DNA of 5,678 nt from Dehalococcoidales bacterium (GTDB taxonomy: Bacteria > Chloroflexota > Dehalococcoidia > Dehalococcoidales > UBA5760), in contig DAOWJG010000120.1 in NCBI GenBank assembly GCA_030640485.1, forward strand, positions 1 to 5,678, given 5' to 3'. Both the position numbers and the translations under genes were made by a program. Shown here piece after piece: positions 5,502 through 5,678 of the stretch. Position 1 is the stretch's first letter, and each line of letters opens with the position of its first letter. Under the pieces are notes generated by a model, which saw only the letters and a list, made by a program, of their open reading frames with translations, searched no databases and had not been told where the DNA came from.

Positions 5502-5678
5502 AAACACTTTCAAAAATGCTTTCCCCATTATCCTGCTTACCATAGTGGTGGCGATATCGGTCACCCTGCTCACCTTTACCGATAGCATTACCCGGGACCA
5601 GATTGAGGCTCAAGAGGACCAGAAAATACAGAATATGCTCTCTGAAATGTTCCCCGATATGAGCCGATACGACTTTAA
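5491..5678 (+). CDS. rnfG: Rnf electron transport complex subunit G, N-terminal part
   Basis: RnfG is anchored by one N-terminal helix and exposes an FMN-binding domain outside the membrane, with FMN attached to a threonine by ApbE. Only 62 codons plus two bases are inside the window, so the FMN-binding domain and its threonine are beyond the right edge. The visible part begins MPAKNTFKNAFP, continues with a hydrophobic helix at about residues 11-29, and then the typical juxtamembrane pattern TDSITRDQIEAQEDQKIQ (30-47) and a downstream MFPDMSRYDF segment. The T-x-x-x-I followed by an E/Q/K-rich helix and FPD is characteristic of the family. The start is a GTG overlapping rnfD by 11 bases with a good ribosome site. 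Operon position directly after rnfD agrees with the rnfCDG order found in bacteria. Confidence 0.9.
   Translation, partial: MPAKNTFKNAFPIILLTIVVAISVTLLTFTDSITRDQIEAQEDQKIQNMLSEMFPDMSRYDF

Overview
The window has two halves, read in opposite directions. From 1 to 1836 everything is on the minus strand: a multi-pass membrane protein cut by the left edge, a 32-residue single-pass membrane microprotein just upstream of it, and an RmuC-family protein. From 2160 to the right edge everything is on the plus strand: a tightly packed operon with a lipoprotein-type ApbE flavin transferase, then RnfC, RnfD and the first third of RnfG. The two halves are separated by a divergent intergenic region of about 320 bases that holds several inverted repeats and promoter-like hexamers.

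The plus-strand genes are the start of an Rnf complex, a membrane electron-transfer machine that couples ferredoxin and NAD(H) to ion movement across the membrane. RnfC brings the NADH/flavin and two [4Fe-4S] binding sites, RnfD is a membrane subunit with a likely covalent FMN on Thr174, and RnfG is the single-span subunit whose flavin domain lies beyond the right edge. ApbE is the enzyme family that attaches FMN covalently to threonines of RnfD and RnfG, so its place as first gene of the operon fits the job. Gene joints are very tight: one base between apbE and the preferred rnfC start, a 4-base ATGA overlap between rnfC and rnfD, and an 11-base overlap between rnfD and rnfG. The missing rnfE, rnfA and rnfB probably follow to the right (inference from usual gene order).

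The organism looks like an anaerobic bacterium with moderate G+C that uses GTG and TTG starts freely. The short RnfC without a long C-terminal tail and the ApbE-first order fit non-proteobacterial anaerobes. A Dehalococcoidia-like Chloroflexota source is my impression only; no marker in the window proves it.

I find no mobile element, CRISPR array, tRNA, rRNA or clear rho-independent terminator. The core systems here (Rnf, ApbE, RmuC) are known. The least explained items are the microprotein, its partner membrane protein, the repeated acidic/glutamine N-terminal tail on RnfD, and the hairpin-rich leader ahead of apbE.
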